DNA of 64,000 nt from Alkalihalobacillus alcalophilus ATCC 27647 = CGMCC 1.3604 (GTDB lineage: Bacteria > Bacillota > Bacilli > Bacillales > Bacillaceae_D), in assembly GCF_000292245.2 (NCBI RefSeq), contig NZ_ALPT02000017.1, forward strand, positions 1-64,000, given 5' to 3'. A model generated the notes under the pieces. That model was not told the origin of the DNA. It ran no database searches and saw only the letters and a list, made by a program, of their open reading frames with translations. How positions within the stretch are numbered: position 1 is the stretch's first letter; every line of letters starts with the position of its first letter. Made by a program: the position numbers and the translations under genes. Positions 1-7,603 of this stretch are shown here, one piece after another.

Positions 1-270
1 AAAAAGCGTAGCCTGTTTGCCCAGAAGCGAGAAAAAATAAGAACAGCTGATGAAGACGCTTTTTGTCTTCATTCAGATGGGCGATTTTTCTCGAGCTTCT
101 AACAGGTGTAGCTGGATTAATAAAAAGCGTAGCCTGTTCGGTCAGAAGCGAAAAAAATTAGGGGCGGCTGATGAAGACGCTCTTTGTCTTCACTCAGACG
201 AACCGATTTTTCTCGAGCTTCTAACAGGCGTAGCTGGATTAATAAAAAGCGGAGCCTGTTCGGTCGGATA
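1..270. repeat. Tandem long-hairpin repeat, about 2.2 units of 121-122 bp
   Basis: The motif AAAAAGCG(T/G)AGCCTGTT recurs at 1, 122 and 244, so the unit is 121-122 bp. Each unit is an imperfect inverted repeat: an arm with GCCTGTT..GAAGCGA pairs with TCGAGCTTCTAACAGGC, and a smaller TGAAGAC/GTCTTCA hairpin sits inside. The reverse complement of the repeat at 55455-55700 aligns with it along most of the unit (shared blocks such as GGGCGATTTTTC and GTAGCTGGAT). The short open frames across this block are by-products of the repeat. The left edge is cut by the window. Confidence 0.85.
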
Positions 271-411
271 AATATTTTAAATATTCAAATTATTTATTTC
301 ATTTTACCACTCATTTTGTTTATTGTGAATTTAGTCAAAGCACCTGTAAATAATCTTTTAGAGAAAATAAGAGAAAACGACCGCGGCTACTATCGTTTTC
401 TCCTTTGCTAT

Positions 412-1245
412 TTAGGCGTCAAAAACGTTTTTAGCTGAAAAAGCTTGTGCTAGTGACGAATATGTTTCAACAGATTTAAAGTTAATACCTAATTGGATCG
501 CTGTTTGAGCGATTTCAGGACGGATGCCAGAAAGACTTGCCTTCGTTCCGATTAATTGTAAGCCTTCAATTACTTGAAAAATCTTACTCGCAACCATTGT
601 ATCAACAATCGCAACGCCAGATAGATCAATGACTAAGTTCTGCACTTGTAATTCATTACATTGTGCCAACGTCTTATCAAAAATAACTTGAGCTCGATGT
701 GTATCAATATCCCCAACTAAAGGAAGGATCGCTACATCTTTTCTAATCGATATCACTGGAGAGCTTAGTTCTAAAATCATCTCTTGTTGAGAACGTAACA
801 ACTTCTCAGACTCCACGATATTACGTTTACTAAATTCTTGAACGATCTTATTAAAGGCATTTGTTATCAGTTTCGTCCACTTAATTGCTTCTTTATGTGA
901 CGGTTTCTCATCTAAACCCTCAATATAATCCTGAATTAATTCAATATACTGTCCTTGAACATTAAAGAACTCACCAATAATTTGGTCTAATGGTGTATTT
1001 AGATGCGCTTGGTCTTTAGCAATATTATCAACCCATTTATCAAATTCACCGTTTAATTTTGTTGTTTCTTCATTAAACAACTCAGCAAAATGCAAATGAA
1101 ACTGATAGTTTTGCTCTTTTAATCTCTTGATTTGATTAGGATCGGTCGTACTATAAATTCCATCTTGAGTTTTATCCAGTGCCGCGTACCAAGCTTCTGT
1201 AAGCTCCCATGTTTGCTCCTTAAAAAATTCATAGACCGTTTTCAT
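412..1245 (-). CDS. RsbR-type stressosome co-antagonist with STAS domain
   Basis: Product of 277 aa. The N-terminal half (about 1-145) is an all-helical, non-haem-globin-like RsbR sensor domain; the C-terminal part (about 155-270) is a STAS domain that aligns with B. subtilis RsbRA/RsbRD. Both threonines phosphorylated by RsbT in RsbRA are kept: Thr182 in GDIDTHRA and Thr216 in VDTMVAS. In the family these proteins assemble with RsbS into the stressosome and control sigma-B. No rsbS, rsbT or rsbU lies nearby, so this is a solitary paralogue. The start is set by an AAGGGG ribosome site upstream of the ATG. Which RsbR paralogue it is cannot be decided here. Confidence 0.88.
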   Translation of the reverse strand: MKTVYEFFKEQTWELTEAWYAALDKTQDGIYSTTDPNQIKRLKEQNYQFHLHFAELFNEETTKLNGEFDKWVDNIAKDQAHLNTPLDQIIGEFFNVQGQYIELIQDYIEGLDEKPSHKEAIKWTKLITNAFNKIVQEFSKRNIVESEKLLRSQQEMILELSSPVISIRKDVAILPLVGDIDTHRAQVIFDKTLAQCNELQVQNLVIDLSGVAIVDTMVASKIFQVIEGLQLIGTKASLSGIRPEIAQTAIQLGINFKSVETYSSLAQAFSAKNVFDA

Positions 1246-1495
1246 GATTCCGCTACCCCTTTTATTTACTTAATTTATTGTACGAAATGACTAGCCTCCA
1301 TTAAGACTTAAACGATTACTACAACTATTATCAAATGACTTATCCAAACTTGATTGGCAACGATTCAGTCGTCCTTATTTCATCGCTCTCTATCCCTTTT
1401 AAGAAGGATTTAGCGAATCTGTCCCTTTGCAGAAAATGATCCTTTTAACACAAACGTACACCTATACCCTAATTTTGTCACCATTAAACCTACTT

Positions 1496-2482
1496 CTAAT
1501 CTTTTTTTCGATAGATTTCTATTTTTCCTTGCCAAGTGCTGCTTAACTGCTCAATTGTTATGATTTGCCAAGGATTAAACATCAGCTGTCCATCTTTGTT
1601 AAAAACTAACCCGACACCTAAATAAAAATTCGTATGGATTAACTCATTTTCGTCATTTTTCCAAATGATCACATCTTCAGCTTTTAACATACTCTCCTCA
1701 ATGGTTTCCATTTCAAAAGCAAATACATAATCACGTTGTTTTAAGCCTAGCAGGAACGAATCCGGCTGTAGCCATTGATTAATAATCCAGTCAGCATTGT
1801 ACTGTTTTTCAGTTGCTGCTGCTAATACAGTTGCAAAACAATTTGCTCCGTTTTGTTCAGGATATCGATTGATAAATTTGAGTAAGTGAGGATACTCTTT
1901 TTGGATGAATTCTTTTTTCTCTATCTGTAAACTTGTCCATACATCTTCATAGTTCACAAATAACGTTGCATATACTTTTAAAAAGAAGACTTTCTGTTCC
2001 CAAGATAATTGATTCCAATTATGATGGTTAATTGCCACAATCCTCTTGCCTTCATAACTAAATAGAAAAAACTCTTCAATTATTTGTAATAGCCGACTTT
2101 TTGTTTCTTTGTCAAGCTTGCTAAAATAATAATCAATAAGCTGTTCATCCCAAACTAACCCTCTCCCTAAACGGTGCTGCTCCAATAAAACCTTCACCTG
2201 CTGTTCAACAGACCAAGTTAAAAATAGCTCATTTGGCACGACAGCGACAACACTCGCTACCTTTTTCACCTGCCAAAGGAATAAACTGTTTGTTACATTC
2301 ATCGTATAGAGTCTGGCATCATTTGCAAATTCTTTTCTTGTCATAATTAAAGTATCTTTTACTAAATACTGCATGGCTTCGGTCTCATTTATAAAATAGA
2401 ACAAATCAAATGCTGGTACAAAAAGCTTATCCCACCTCGTTAAGGTTTGCTCATCTGTGTGAAGTCCTTGAAATATATTCAT
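1496..2482 (-). CDS. Conserved protein of unknown function, possible NlpC/P60-like domain
   Basis: Product of 328 aa, not assigned to a family. It has no signal peptide or membrane segment. The C-terminal third has a possible cysteine-hydrolase layout: Cys215 in NGANCFATVLAAA at the start of a helix and His283 in IHTNFYLGVGLVFNKDG at the start of a beta-hairpin, which resembles the NlpC/P60 pattern (Cys, then His before a glycine-turn strand). This is inference from motif shape only. The ATG follows AGGGGA at good spacing and lies 2 bp after the panE stop, so it is probably co-transcribed with panE. Confidence 0.75.
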   Translation of the reverse strand: MNIFQGLHTDEQTLTRWDKLFVPAFDLFYFINETEAMQYLVKDTLIMTRKEFANDARLYTMNVTNSLFLWQVKKVASVVAVVPNELFLTWSVEQQVKVLLEQHRLGRGLVWDEQLIDYYFSKLDKETKSRLLQIIEEFFLFSYEGKRIVAINHHNWNQLSWEQKVFFLKVYATLFVNYEDVWTSLQIEKKEFIQKEYPHLLKFINRYPEQNGANCFATVLAAATEKQYNADWIINQWLQPDSFLLGLKQRDYVFAFEMETIEESMLKAEDVIIWKNDENELIHTNFYLGVGLVFNKDGQLMFNPWQIITIEQLSSTWQGKIEIYRKKD

Positions 2483-2484
2483 AA

Positions 2485-3405
2485 CTATCCCCTATTTTTC
2501 TCGAACGGTTTAATCATGGCTAAGATTGTCTCTGTATACGGAAGCTGTAACTCTTTCTCTTTTGCTAACCGAAGAGCTCCACCATGTAAATGATCAACTT
2601 CTAGTGTCAAACCCTTTCGCCTATCTTGATGCATCGATGAAGTCGTTTCTTCATTTAAAAGACGAAACTTCTCAACCGCTTCCTCAACATGAACATCACT
2701 TAGATAGACGCCGTATTCATTTGCTAATTGTTTTAATTCTTTTAAAAGATTTTTGGCGATACTGAATGTTTCTAATTGTTCACGAATCGGGCCAATGGGC
2801 AAATTCGTTGCCGTAGTTATTCCTGAAAAAGAAGAAATAAACATATACTTTTCCCACATCTTAAAGGAAATGTCATCACTTAACACATTATGAAAATTCG
2901 CTGCCTCCATAATGACATCGAGTTGCTGACAAAACTCAATTTGTGAAGGGTGAAGTGGTCCAAATATTAAATCATGAAATTCACTTGAATGAATAACATG
3001 CCCCTCGTCACTCAAAGTGGCGATTATAAAAGATAACCCTCCTAAAACTACCTCTTCACCTAGCTTATTTTGTAAAATAGGAATATGCTCAATTCCATTC
3101 AACAAAGGGAGCACTTTCGCCCCTTTTTCCACAAACATTTTTAATGGCTCCAGTGCCCCTTGTAAGTGCTGACCTTTAACAGCTAATATGACTAAATCAA
3201 CATGAGCAACTTCAGTTGGACTTTCAATAATTTGTGGATTCAAACTTTGATAGTTTCCTGTTGGGCTGCTTACTTTTAAACGATATTTTCTTATTTGGGC
3301 TGCCCGTTTTTCTCTCACTAAATATGTAACGTTTTCACCAACCTCTTCCAATCGACTTCCAAAATAAGCACCAAGTGCACCGGCACCAATGATGACAATT
3401 TTCAT
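2485..3405 (-). CDS. panE: 2-dehydropantoate 2-reductase (ketopantoate reductase)
   Basis: Product of 306 aa, the usual family length. It reduces ketopantoate to pantoate with NADPH in pantothenate/CoA synthesis (cytoplasm). The N-terminus has the Rossmann glycine motif GAGALGAYFG (residues 7-16); the middle has the family segment LVILAVKGQHLQGAL with the conserved catalytic lysine; the C-terminal helical domain contains KMWEKYMF and the substrate-side SSMHQD segment. A strong GGGAGG site precedes the ATG. It is first in a two-gene unit with the unknown gene downstream. No panB, panC or panD is in the window. Confidence 0.92.
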   Translation of the reverse strand: MKIVIIGAGALGAYFGSRLEEVGENVTYLVREKRAAQIRKYRLKVSSPTGNYQSLNPQIIESPTEVAHVDLVILAVKGQHLQGALEPLKMFVEKGAKVLPLLNGIEHIPILQNKLGEEVVLGGLSFIIATLSDEGHVIHSSEFHDLIFGPLHPSQIEFCQQLDVIMEAANFHNVLSDDISFKMWEKYMFISSFSGITTATNLPIGPIREQLETFSIAKNLLKELKQLANEYGVYLSDVHVEEAVEKFRLLNEETTSSMHQDRRKGLTLEVDHLHGGALRLAKEKELQLPYTETILAMIKPFEKNRG

Positions 3406-3560
3406 TTAAATGGCCTCCCACAATAATCTCTTCTAATCTATTACTATTTTATCGGAAGCTTGAGGTGGTGGCAATGAAACGATATTAGTAAAAAAAGTTC
3501 CCCTATTTCCACTCTCATTTATCATAAATTTCATTTTAGTGGACTACCCTTCTCTTTATC

Positions 3561-4115
3561 TTAATAAACCGAAAACCAAATCATAGATATTGTCTTCTCA
3601 TTTATTGTCCAAAGGGTCAGTTGATAGTTATTTTCCCTGTCTACATAGACAATCGCCCGACCTAATCCCATTTCACGATATGTATAATATCGATCGCCGT
3701 AGAGAGATTTTGCTTTTTCAATTGTATCTCCTATCATCAGACCTGATGTTGTCTCCAATTGAGTACGACTGGAAGATATTGAGGAAATGAGATTTTCTGC
3801 ATCAACGCTAACATATAACGAATCGAAACTATAAGCGATTCCAGCTGGCTGTTCCCTTTTTACATATGAACCTAAGCGTTCAAAATCTTCTTCCATTAAG
3901 GGTTCTCCTAATCGAAATCCAGCAATCGCTTCCTCAGATAAAGAAGTCGAGGAGACAAAATGATGGTTTATCGAATAAAACCACCATCCTGCAAAAATGA
4001 AAAGAAGAAATAGCGGGATTGCCATCAACGTCATTCCCAAAAATTTTGCATGTTTGTATACAATGAATCCGCTAACTGGAATTAAAATCATAAATGCGAG
4101 TAAAATGAGCATCAT
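3561..4115 (-). CDS. Hypothetical membrane-anchored protein
   Basis: Product of 184 aa. Two hydrophobic segments fill residues 2-48 (a short hairpin anchor), followed by a soluble domain of about 130 residues rich in short strands, probably outside the cell. I recognise no family. The phrase GFRLGEPLMEEDFERLG and the later GLMIGDTIEKAKSLYG look like two related repeats of a short beta/alpha unit of the kind seen in extracytoplasmic DUF domains. An AGGAGG site lies upstream of tandem ATGs. It follows the HAAS-domain gene on the same strand after 65 bp and may share its transcript. Confidence 0.7.
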   Translation of the reverse strand: MMLILLAFMILIPVSGFIVYKHAKFLGMTLMAIPLFLLFIFAGWWFYSINHHFVSSTSLSEEAIAGFRLGEPLMEEDFERLGSYVKREQPAGIAYSFDSLYVSVDAENLISSISSSRTQLETTSGLMIGDTIEKAKSLYGDRYYTYREMGLGRAIVYVDRENNYQLTLWTINEKTISMIWFSVY

Positions 4116-4180
4116 TCTAAAAAACCTCCTATTTATAATACCTAGTTATTCTATGTATATTAGTAAAAATAGAAGGAGAT

Positions 4181-4819
4181 CTAAATCCCCTTTAAGTAAC
4201 CTATTTTAAAACTAACTTTACTTAATGGATAAAATAATAACGTAACGATCACACAACTTATCATAAAAGGTGGTGTAATAAGTGCATGAAACCAAATTTG
4301 AACCGCTTCATCAAAGAGTACACAGAACATTAGAATAAGGTTGGGTACTATCGCCAGTTGAATGACCTGCTCGATTTGCTTTTTCCCTTTTGCACCACTT
4401 AGTTTCCCAATCCAAAAACTGATAATTAACCACAATAACCCATAAGAAACTAAAAGAAACCACTTCATATGAACAAGAGCATACCAAATAGATTCAATTG
4501 GAGTGAACGGCTGATAATGATAAAGAACACTCAATATAAAGCCCGAAAATAACAGGAGATAATTCCCCCAGATCATTTTTTCTTTGAGTGAGTTAAGATT
4601 TTTAGACCCTTTTTGATAGCAGGCTGCAATATCCTTCGCTTGACCAAGTTCCTCGATGGAGCGTTTAACGGCCTCCTCCTCATCTATGCCTTGATACATA
4701 AGTTCACGACTTTTTTCATCTAAAATCGATTGATATTCTTTTATTATCTCTTTCCCGTCACAAACAGAAGTTAGTTCTTCTTCAAGGTCACTTAAGTATT
4801 TTTGCTGCAACTTGTTCAT
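4181..4819 (-). CDS. HAAS-domain membrane protein, partner of PadR regulator
   Basis: Product of 212 aa from the ATG at 4819, which overlaps the PadR stop as ATGA, a sign of translational coupling; an upstream start at 4867 is possible but would run inside padR. Residues 1-70 form the helical HAAS/DUF1700-type domain (YLSDLEEEL, IIKEYQSILDEK, GIDEEEAVKRSIEELG), found next to PadR regulators in Firmicutes. The rest holds four hydrophobic segments. In the family the pair senses an envelope or drug signal; the ligand here is unknown. The gene directly downstream is a small membrane protein. Confidence 0.83.
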   Translation of the reverse strand: MNKLQQKYLSDLEEELTSVCDGKEIIKEYQSILDEKSRELMYQGIDEEEAVKRSIEELGQAKDIAACYQKGSKNLNSLKEKMIWGNYLLLFSGFILSVLYHYQPFTPIESIWYALVHMKWFLLVSYGLLWLIISFWIGKLSGAKGKKQIEQVIQLAIVPNLILMFCVLFDEAVQIWFHALITPPFMISCVIVTLLFYPLSKVSFKIGYLKGI

Positions 4820-5151
4820 TTTGAAGTTCCTAAAACCTGATTGATCATTTTCACAAACAAGTTCCATTCCTTTGTTTTCGATTCAAGTAACTCTTGCCCT
4901 TCCGCTGTTATGCGATAATATCTTCTAGCCGGTCCTTTTACTTGCTCTTTCCAATAAGATTCGATAAAGCCTTTGTGTTCAAGCTTATGCAACCCTGGAT
5001 ACAAGGTTCCTTCTTTAACTTCTAGAGCATTTTCACTACGTTTCTTCATTTCTTTAACGATTTGATAACCGTACATATCACCTGTTGAAAGCAACTGTAA
5101 AACGAGTAATGATGTGCTTCCTTTTACTAACTCCCGATCAAACAAACTCAT
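4816..5151 (-). CDS. PadR-family transcriptional regulator
   Basis: Product of about 111 aa. Winged helix-turn-helix of the PadR-s1 type: GSTSLLVLQLLSTGDMYGYQ, then EGTLYPGLHKLEHKGFIESYW and GPARRYYRITAEGQELL, which are the hallmark segments of the family. The C-terminal helix would make the dimer. A GTG three bases upstream (5154) is an alternative start; the ATG at 5151 is better spaced from AGGTAGG. It overlaps the HAAS gene by 4 bp, so it presumably represses its own three-gene operon until an unknown inducer binds. Confidence 0.88.
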   Translation of the reverse strand: MSLFDRELVKGSTSLLVLQLLSTGDMYGYQIVKEMKKRSENALEVKEGTLYPGLHKLEHKGFIESYWKEQVKGPARRYYRITAEGQELLESKTKEWNLFVKMINQVLGTSK

Positions 5152-5359
5152 CACCTACCTAGAATTATGAGGTATATTTAGATTACCAATTTATACTTAT
5201 TAGTGCAAGAGATAAAATATTAAGAACTCCAAATATACGAACATTATTTATCCAAACTTACTTTTCGTTCGTTTTTAAGATTGACTTTTAGCAATCACAC
5301 TCCTAAAATGAGCATAGATATTAAAATTGTCGAATGAACAACTAAGGGGAAAATTTTAG

Positions 5360-5491
5360 ATGCCGTTACAAGATCAAGTATTACGTAATGAATGGATTGC
5401 CGTTTCTCGATCGGCGGAACTGCTTAATTATAAAGAATATGAACGTTCAACAACCATCCAAACTTTAAAGTTGGTTGGTTGCTTTTTGTAA
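5360..5491 (+). pseudogene. N-terminal relic of a Rieske-type oxygenase-like protein, ending in a terminator
   Basis: A 43-codon reading frame starts at ATG 5360 after a good AAGGGG site. Its product begins MPLQDQVLRNEWIAVSRSAE, which resembles the first strand of Rieske [2Fe-2S] oxygenase or ferredoxin domains (LRNxWxxVxxSxEL). It stops before any Cys-His cluster motif could appear and its last codons lie inside an intrinsic terminator (5451-5488). I read it as a truncated gene, not a working peptide; the family assignment rests on about 25 residues. Confidence 0.5.
5451..5488 (+). terminator. Intrinsic terminator after the Rieske relic
   Basis: Stem CAACCATCCAA / TTGGTTGGTTG with a short A/T loop, followed by CTTTTTG. 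It overlaps the last codons of the relic frame. Confidence 0.65.
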
Positions 5492-5712
5492 ATTGGTCCT
5501 TCTTTTCACACAACAACTCCAACTATTTATGGGCAAGTCATCGCTTGTTTTTGCATAAGCATAAGTAAAGACATTTACAACCACGAACTTTCCTATGAGG
5601 AGGAGATCATGTTTAAACTTCCTAAAAAGAAATACTACTTAAATAAAAATAAAACAAGACTCAACTCACCTTTCCCCAACGTGTTTTTATTTCTTTTATT
5701 CTTTTTCTCGGT

Positions 5713-6423
5713 TTGACTTTTTTAGGCTTTTATATTGTGGAAGCTCAAATTAGACCGACTATAATTGATATTGCACACATGGAGACACAGAAGATAGGTA
5801 CAAGTGTGATTGAGTATGCAGTTAGGCAATCACAAAATGAAGTGAATGTCGATAAAGTTTTAAATTATGAATTAGATGGGAATGGTAACTTAATTTATCA
5901 CTATTTTGATACAAAAATTTATAATGATATGCTGACATCGTTGATTTCTAATTCACAAACATATATTCAATTATTAGAAGAGGGCTCCCTTCCAGAAGAA
6001 CTCGAAACGATCCCACAAGAATCTCATGACTCTGTTAATGAAATTGGTTTATTATACTCAATCCCTCTCGGTCAAGCAACTGGGAATAGTTTATTGGCTA
6101 ATCTCGGACCGAAAATTCCCATTCAATTAACTGCGATTGCCGATATTAATATTCACATAAATGAAGAAATTAAATCATTAGGTATTAACAACACTTTTTT
6201 AAGATTAGCGATAGATTTTGAAGTCAATGCCCAAATTATTATTCCATTTACAACTATAAGTGATCCCGTTAAAACGACAATTCCGATTGGGTTTGCATTT
6301 TTTCCAGGCGAAGTACCTCAGTTTTATAGTGGCAATTCTAATGGAGTTATGCCATCTTTACCGTTACCAATTGAGGAACAACTAGAAGAAGAAACAGCTC
6401 AACCTTCAGATAGTAATAATTAA
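5713..6423 (+). CDS. yunB: Sporulation protein YunB, 5' end frameshifted
   Basis: The open frame from TTG 5713 gives 236 aa aligning with B. subtilis YunB: VEAQIRPTIIDIAHMETQKI, the block IPLGQATGNSLLANLGPKIP, and GEVPQFYSGNSNG near the end. YunB is a sigma-E-controlled sporulation protein with one N-terminal membrane anchor. The natural start is almost certainly the ATG at 5609, behind an AGGAGGAG site, but that frame (beginning MFKLPKKKYY) hits a stop at 5714. The anchor (QRVFISFILFLGLTFLGFY) is read in the other frame, so one base is gained or lost in the A/T-rich stretch around 5640-5700. Either a lesion or a sequence error. Confidence 0.85.
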   Translation: MTFLGFYIVEAQIRPTIIDIAHMETQKIGTSVIEYAVRQSQNEVNVDKVLNYELDGNGNLIYHYFDTKIYNDMLTSLISNSQTYIQLLEEGSLPEELETIPQESHDSVNEIGLLYSIPLGQATGNSLLANLGPKIPIQLTAIADINIHINEEIKSLGINNTFLRLAIDFEVNAQIIIPFTTISDPVKTTIPIGFAFFPGEVPQFYSGNSNGVMPSLPLPIEEQLEEETAQPSDSNN

Positions 6424-6532
6424 TGAGTAGGACTGTCGATTAAGGGATGCTTAAACTGTGACAAAAGTTGTTAACAAGATTTCCCTGTAATCATTCCATT
6501 AACGTTTCTTTCCCTTTAGTGATTTAAAATAA

Positions 6533-6570
6533 CCCTCAAGTCGTGATGAGACGTCTTGAGGGCCTTTTTA
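6533..6570 (+). terminator. Intrinsic terminator downstream of yunB
   Basis: Stem CCCTCAAGTCGT / ACGTCTTGAGGG (one T-T mismatch) with loop GATGAG, followed by CCTTTTTATT. Confidence 0.8.
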
Positions 6571-6599
6571 TTCTTTCATTACTAAATCAGTAAAAGATT

Positions 6600-6835
6600 C
6601 TAACGTTTCTATGCCCTATCTCTTGTTAATAATACTTAACGGTTTCTTGATAATTTTTTCCTTCTTTTGCTAATCTAAGCACCGTATTGACTCATGCCAA
6701 CACCATGTCCGTACCCAATTATGGTAAATGGTAAATTCGATCGTATCACCAACAATATTGAACTTAAAGTCTGTAGACCTTAATTCTAAAACCTTCCTGA
6801 ACTCATCACCTGAAAATTCCTCTCCATATCTTTAA
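6600..6835 (-). pseudogene. Decayed C-terminal fragment of a SpoIID-type protein
   Basis: Read on the minus strand in more than one frame, the stretch spells family segments in the right order: GEEFSGDEFRKVLELRSTDF, then a FNIVGDTIEFTI strand, then after a frameshift IGYGHGVGMSQYG, then after another shift LAKEGKNYQETVKYY and a stop. These match the C-terminal SpoIID/LytB domain (GYGHGVGMSQYGA is its signature). At least two frame breaks and the absence of the N-terminal part show that it is a relic. SpoIID is a sporulation lytic transglycosylase; this copy cannot be functional. Confidence 0.75.
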
Positions 6836-6941
6836 ATTCACAAATAGTAGAACAGAACGTTAAAAAACCTAACTACACCCTATTTATTCCAAAAATCATG
6901 TTATAATACTATTTAAATTTAATTCTTTGGAGGTTAGATAG

Positions 6942-7292
6942 ATGTCCATTATATTAAATCGAGTTGGGGCGATTTTTATTCCGGTCAGTAATATCGAAAA
7001 GGCTAGAGATTGGTATTGTGACTTGTTAGAAATTCCAAATGATCAGGAAATTTTGTATGGTCATTTATATATTTTGCCTATGGAAGGGGTTCGTATTGTA
7101 CTAGATAGTAAAATTTATCATGAGGAGCATGTATTTAAAAAACCTGCCTTTCATTTAAATACAAACGATATTGAAGCAGCCTATGAATATATGAAAAGGA
7201 AAAACATTCGCTTGCTTACAGAAATTGAAAATAATCATTGGTTTAATTTCCAAGACCCAGATGGCAATACTTTAATGATTTGCAAGTGTTAA
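6942..7292 (+). CDS. VOC-superfamily (glyoxalase/bleomycin-resistance fold) protein
   Basis: Product of 116 aa, a single VOC unit pair: GAIFIPVSNIEKARDWYCDL at the start and HWFNFQDPDGNTLMICKC at the end, the typical first and last strands of the fold. The C-terminal FQDPDGN motif is usual in small Bacillus VOC proteins. The metal-binding side chains cannot be assigned with confidence. A GGAGG site lies at good spacing before ATG 6942. It stands alone on the plus strand; substrate unknown. Confidence 0.85.
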   Translation: MSIILNRVGAIFIPVSNIEKARDWYCDLLEIPNDQEILYGHLYILPMEGVRIVLDSKIYHEEHVFKKPAFHLNTNDIEAAYEYMKRKNIRLLTEIENNHWFNFQDPDGNTLMICKC

Positions 7293-7423
7293 CCAGATAA
7301 ACGGTTATGTTGGAGCAAAATAGGCACCGCCACCATGAAGCAAAGACTCGTGCAGGATCTAAAACATCGGATCTGTGCTTAATTTGAATTACACCATCAG
7401 CTGTATACCCGTAGCAATCGTGG

Positions 7424-7489
7424 GTGAACCGGGAGCCTCTCGCGAATAATCGCTACGGGTCTCCCTTGTTTCTCGTCTCTCACAGGACG
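7424..7489. repeat. 66-bp hairpin repeat, copy A
   Basis: The stretch GTGAACCGGGAG ... GGGTCTCCC ... TTTC ... CACAGGA matches copy B at 14625-14690 in order and spacing. GGGAG and CTCCC form the base of a hairpin, weaker here than in copy B. The rest of the gap between the VOC gene and the APH-like gene (7293-7603) shows no gene. Confidence 0.55.
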
Positions 7490-7603
7490 CAAAGTATCAT
7501 TTCTTTAGCCATAGCAGAAATACCTTATTTGTCCATCAGCCGCATTTAATTTTCAAACAAAAAAAGAATAGGAACGTTACTTATTCTCTAACACTCGTTA
7601 ACC

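Noticed and set aside
50..438. Two overlapping short frames (73 and 84 codons) at the left edge as genes
   Set aside because: They run through the tandem hairpin repeat, share the repeated wording and have no ribosome sites.
4181..4867. Longer start at 4867 for the HAAS gene
   Set aside because: It would overlap padR by over 50 bp; the ATGA overlap at 4819 is the typical coupled start and begins the family domain.
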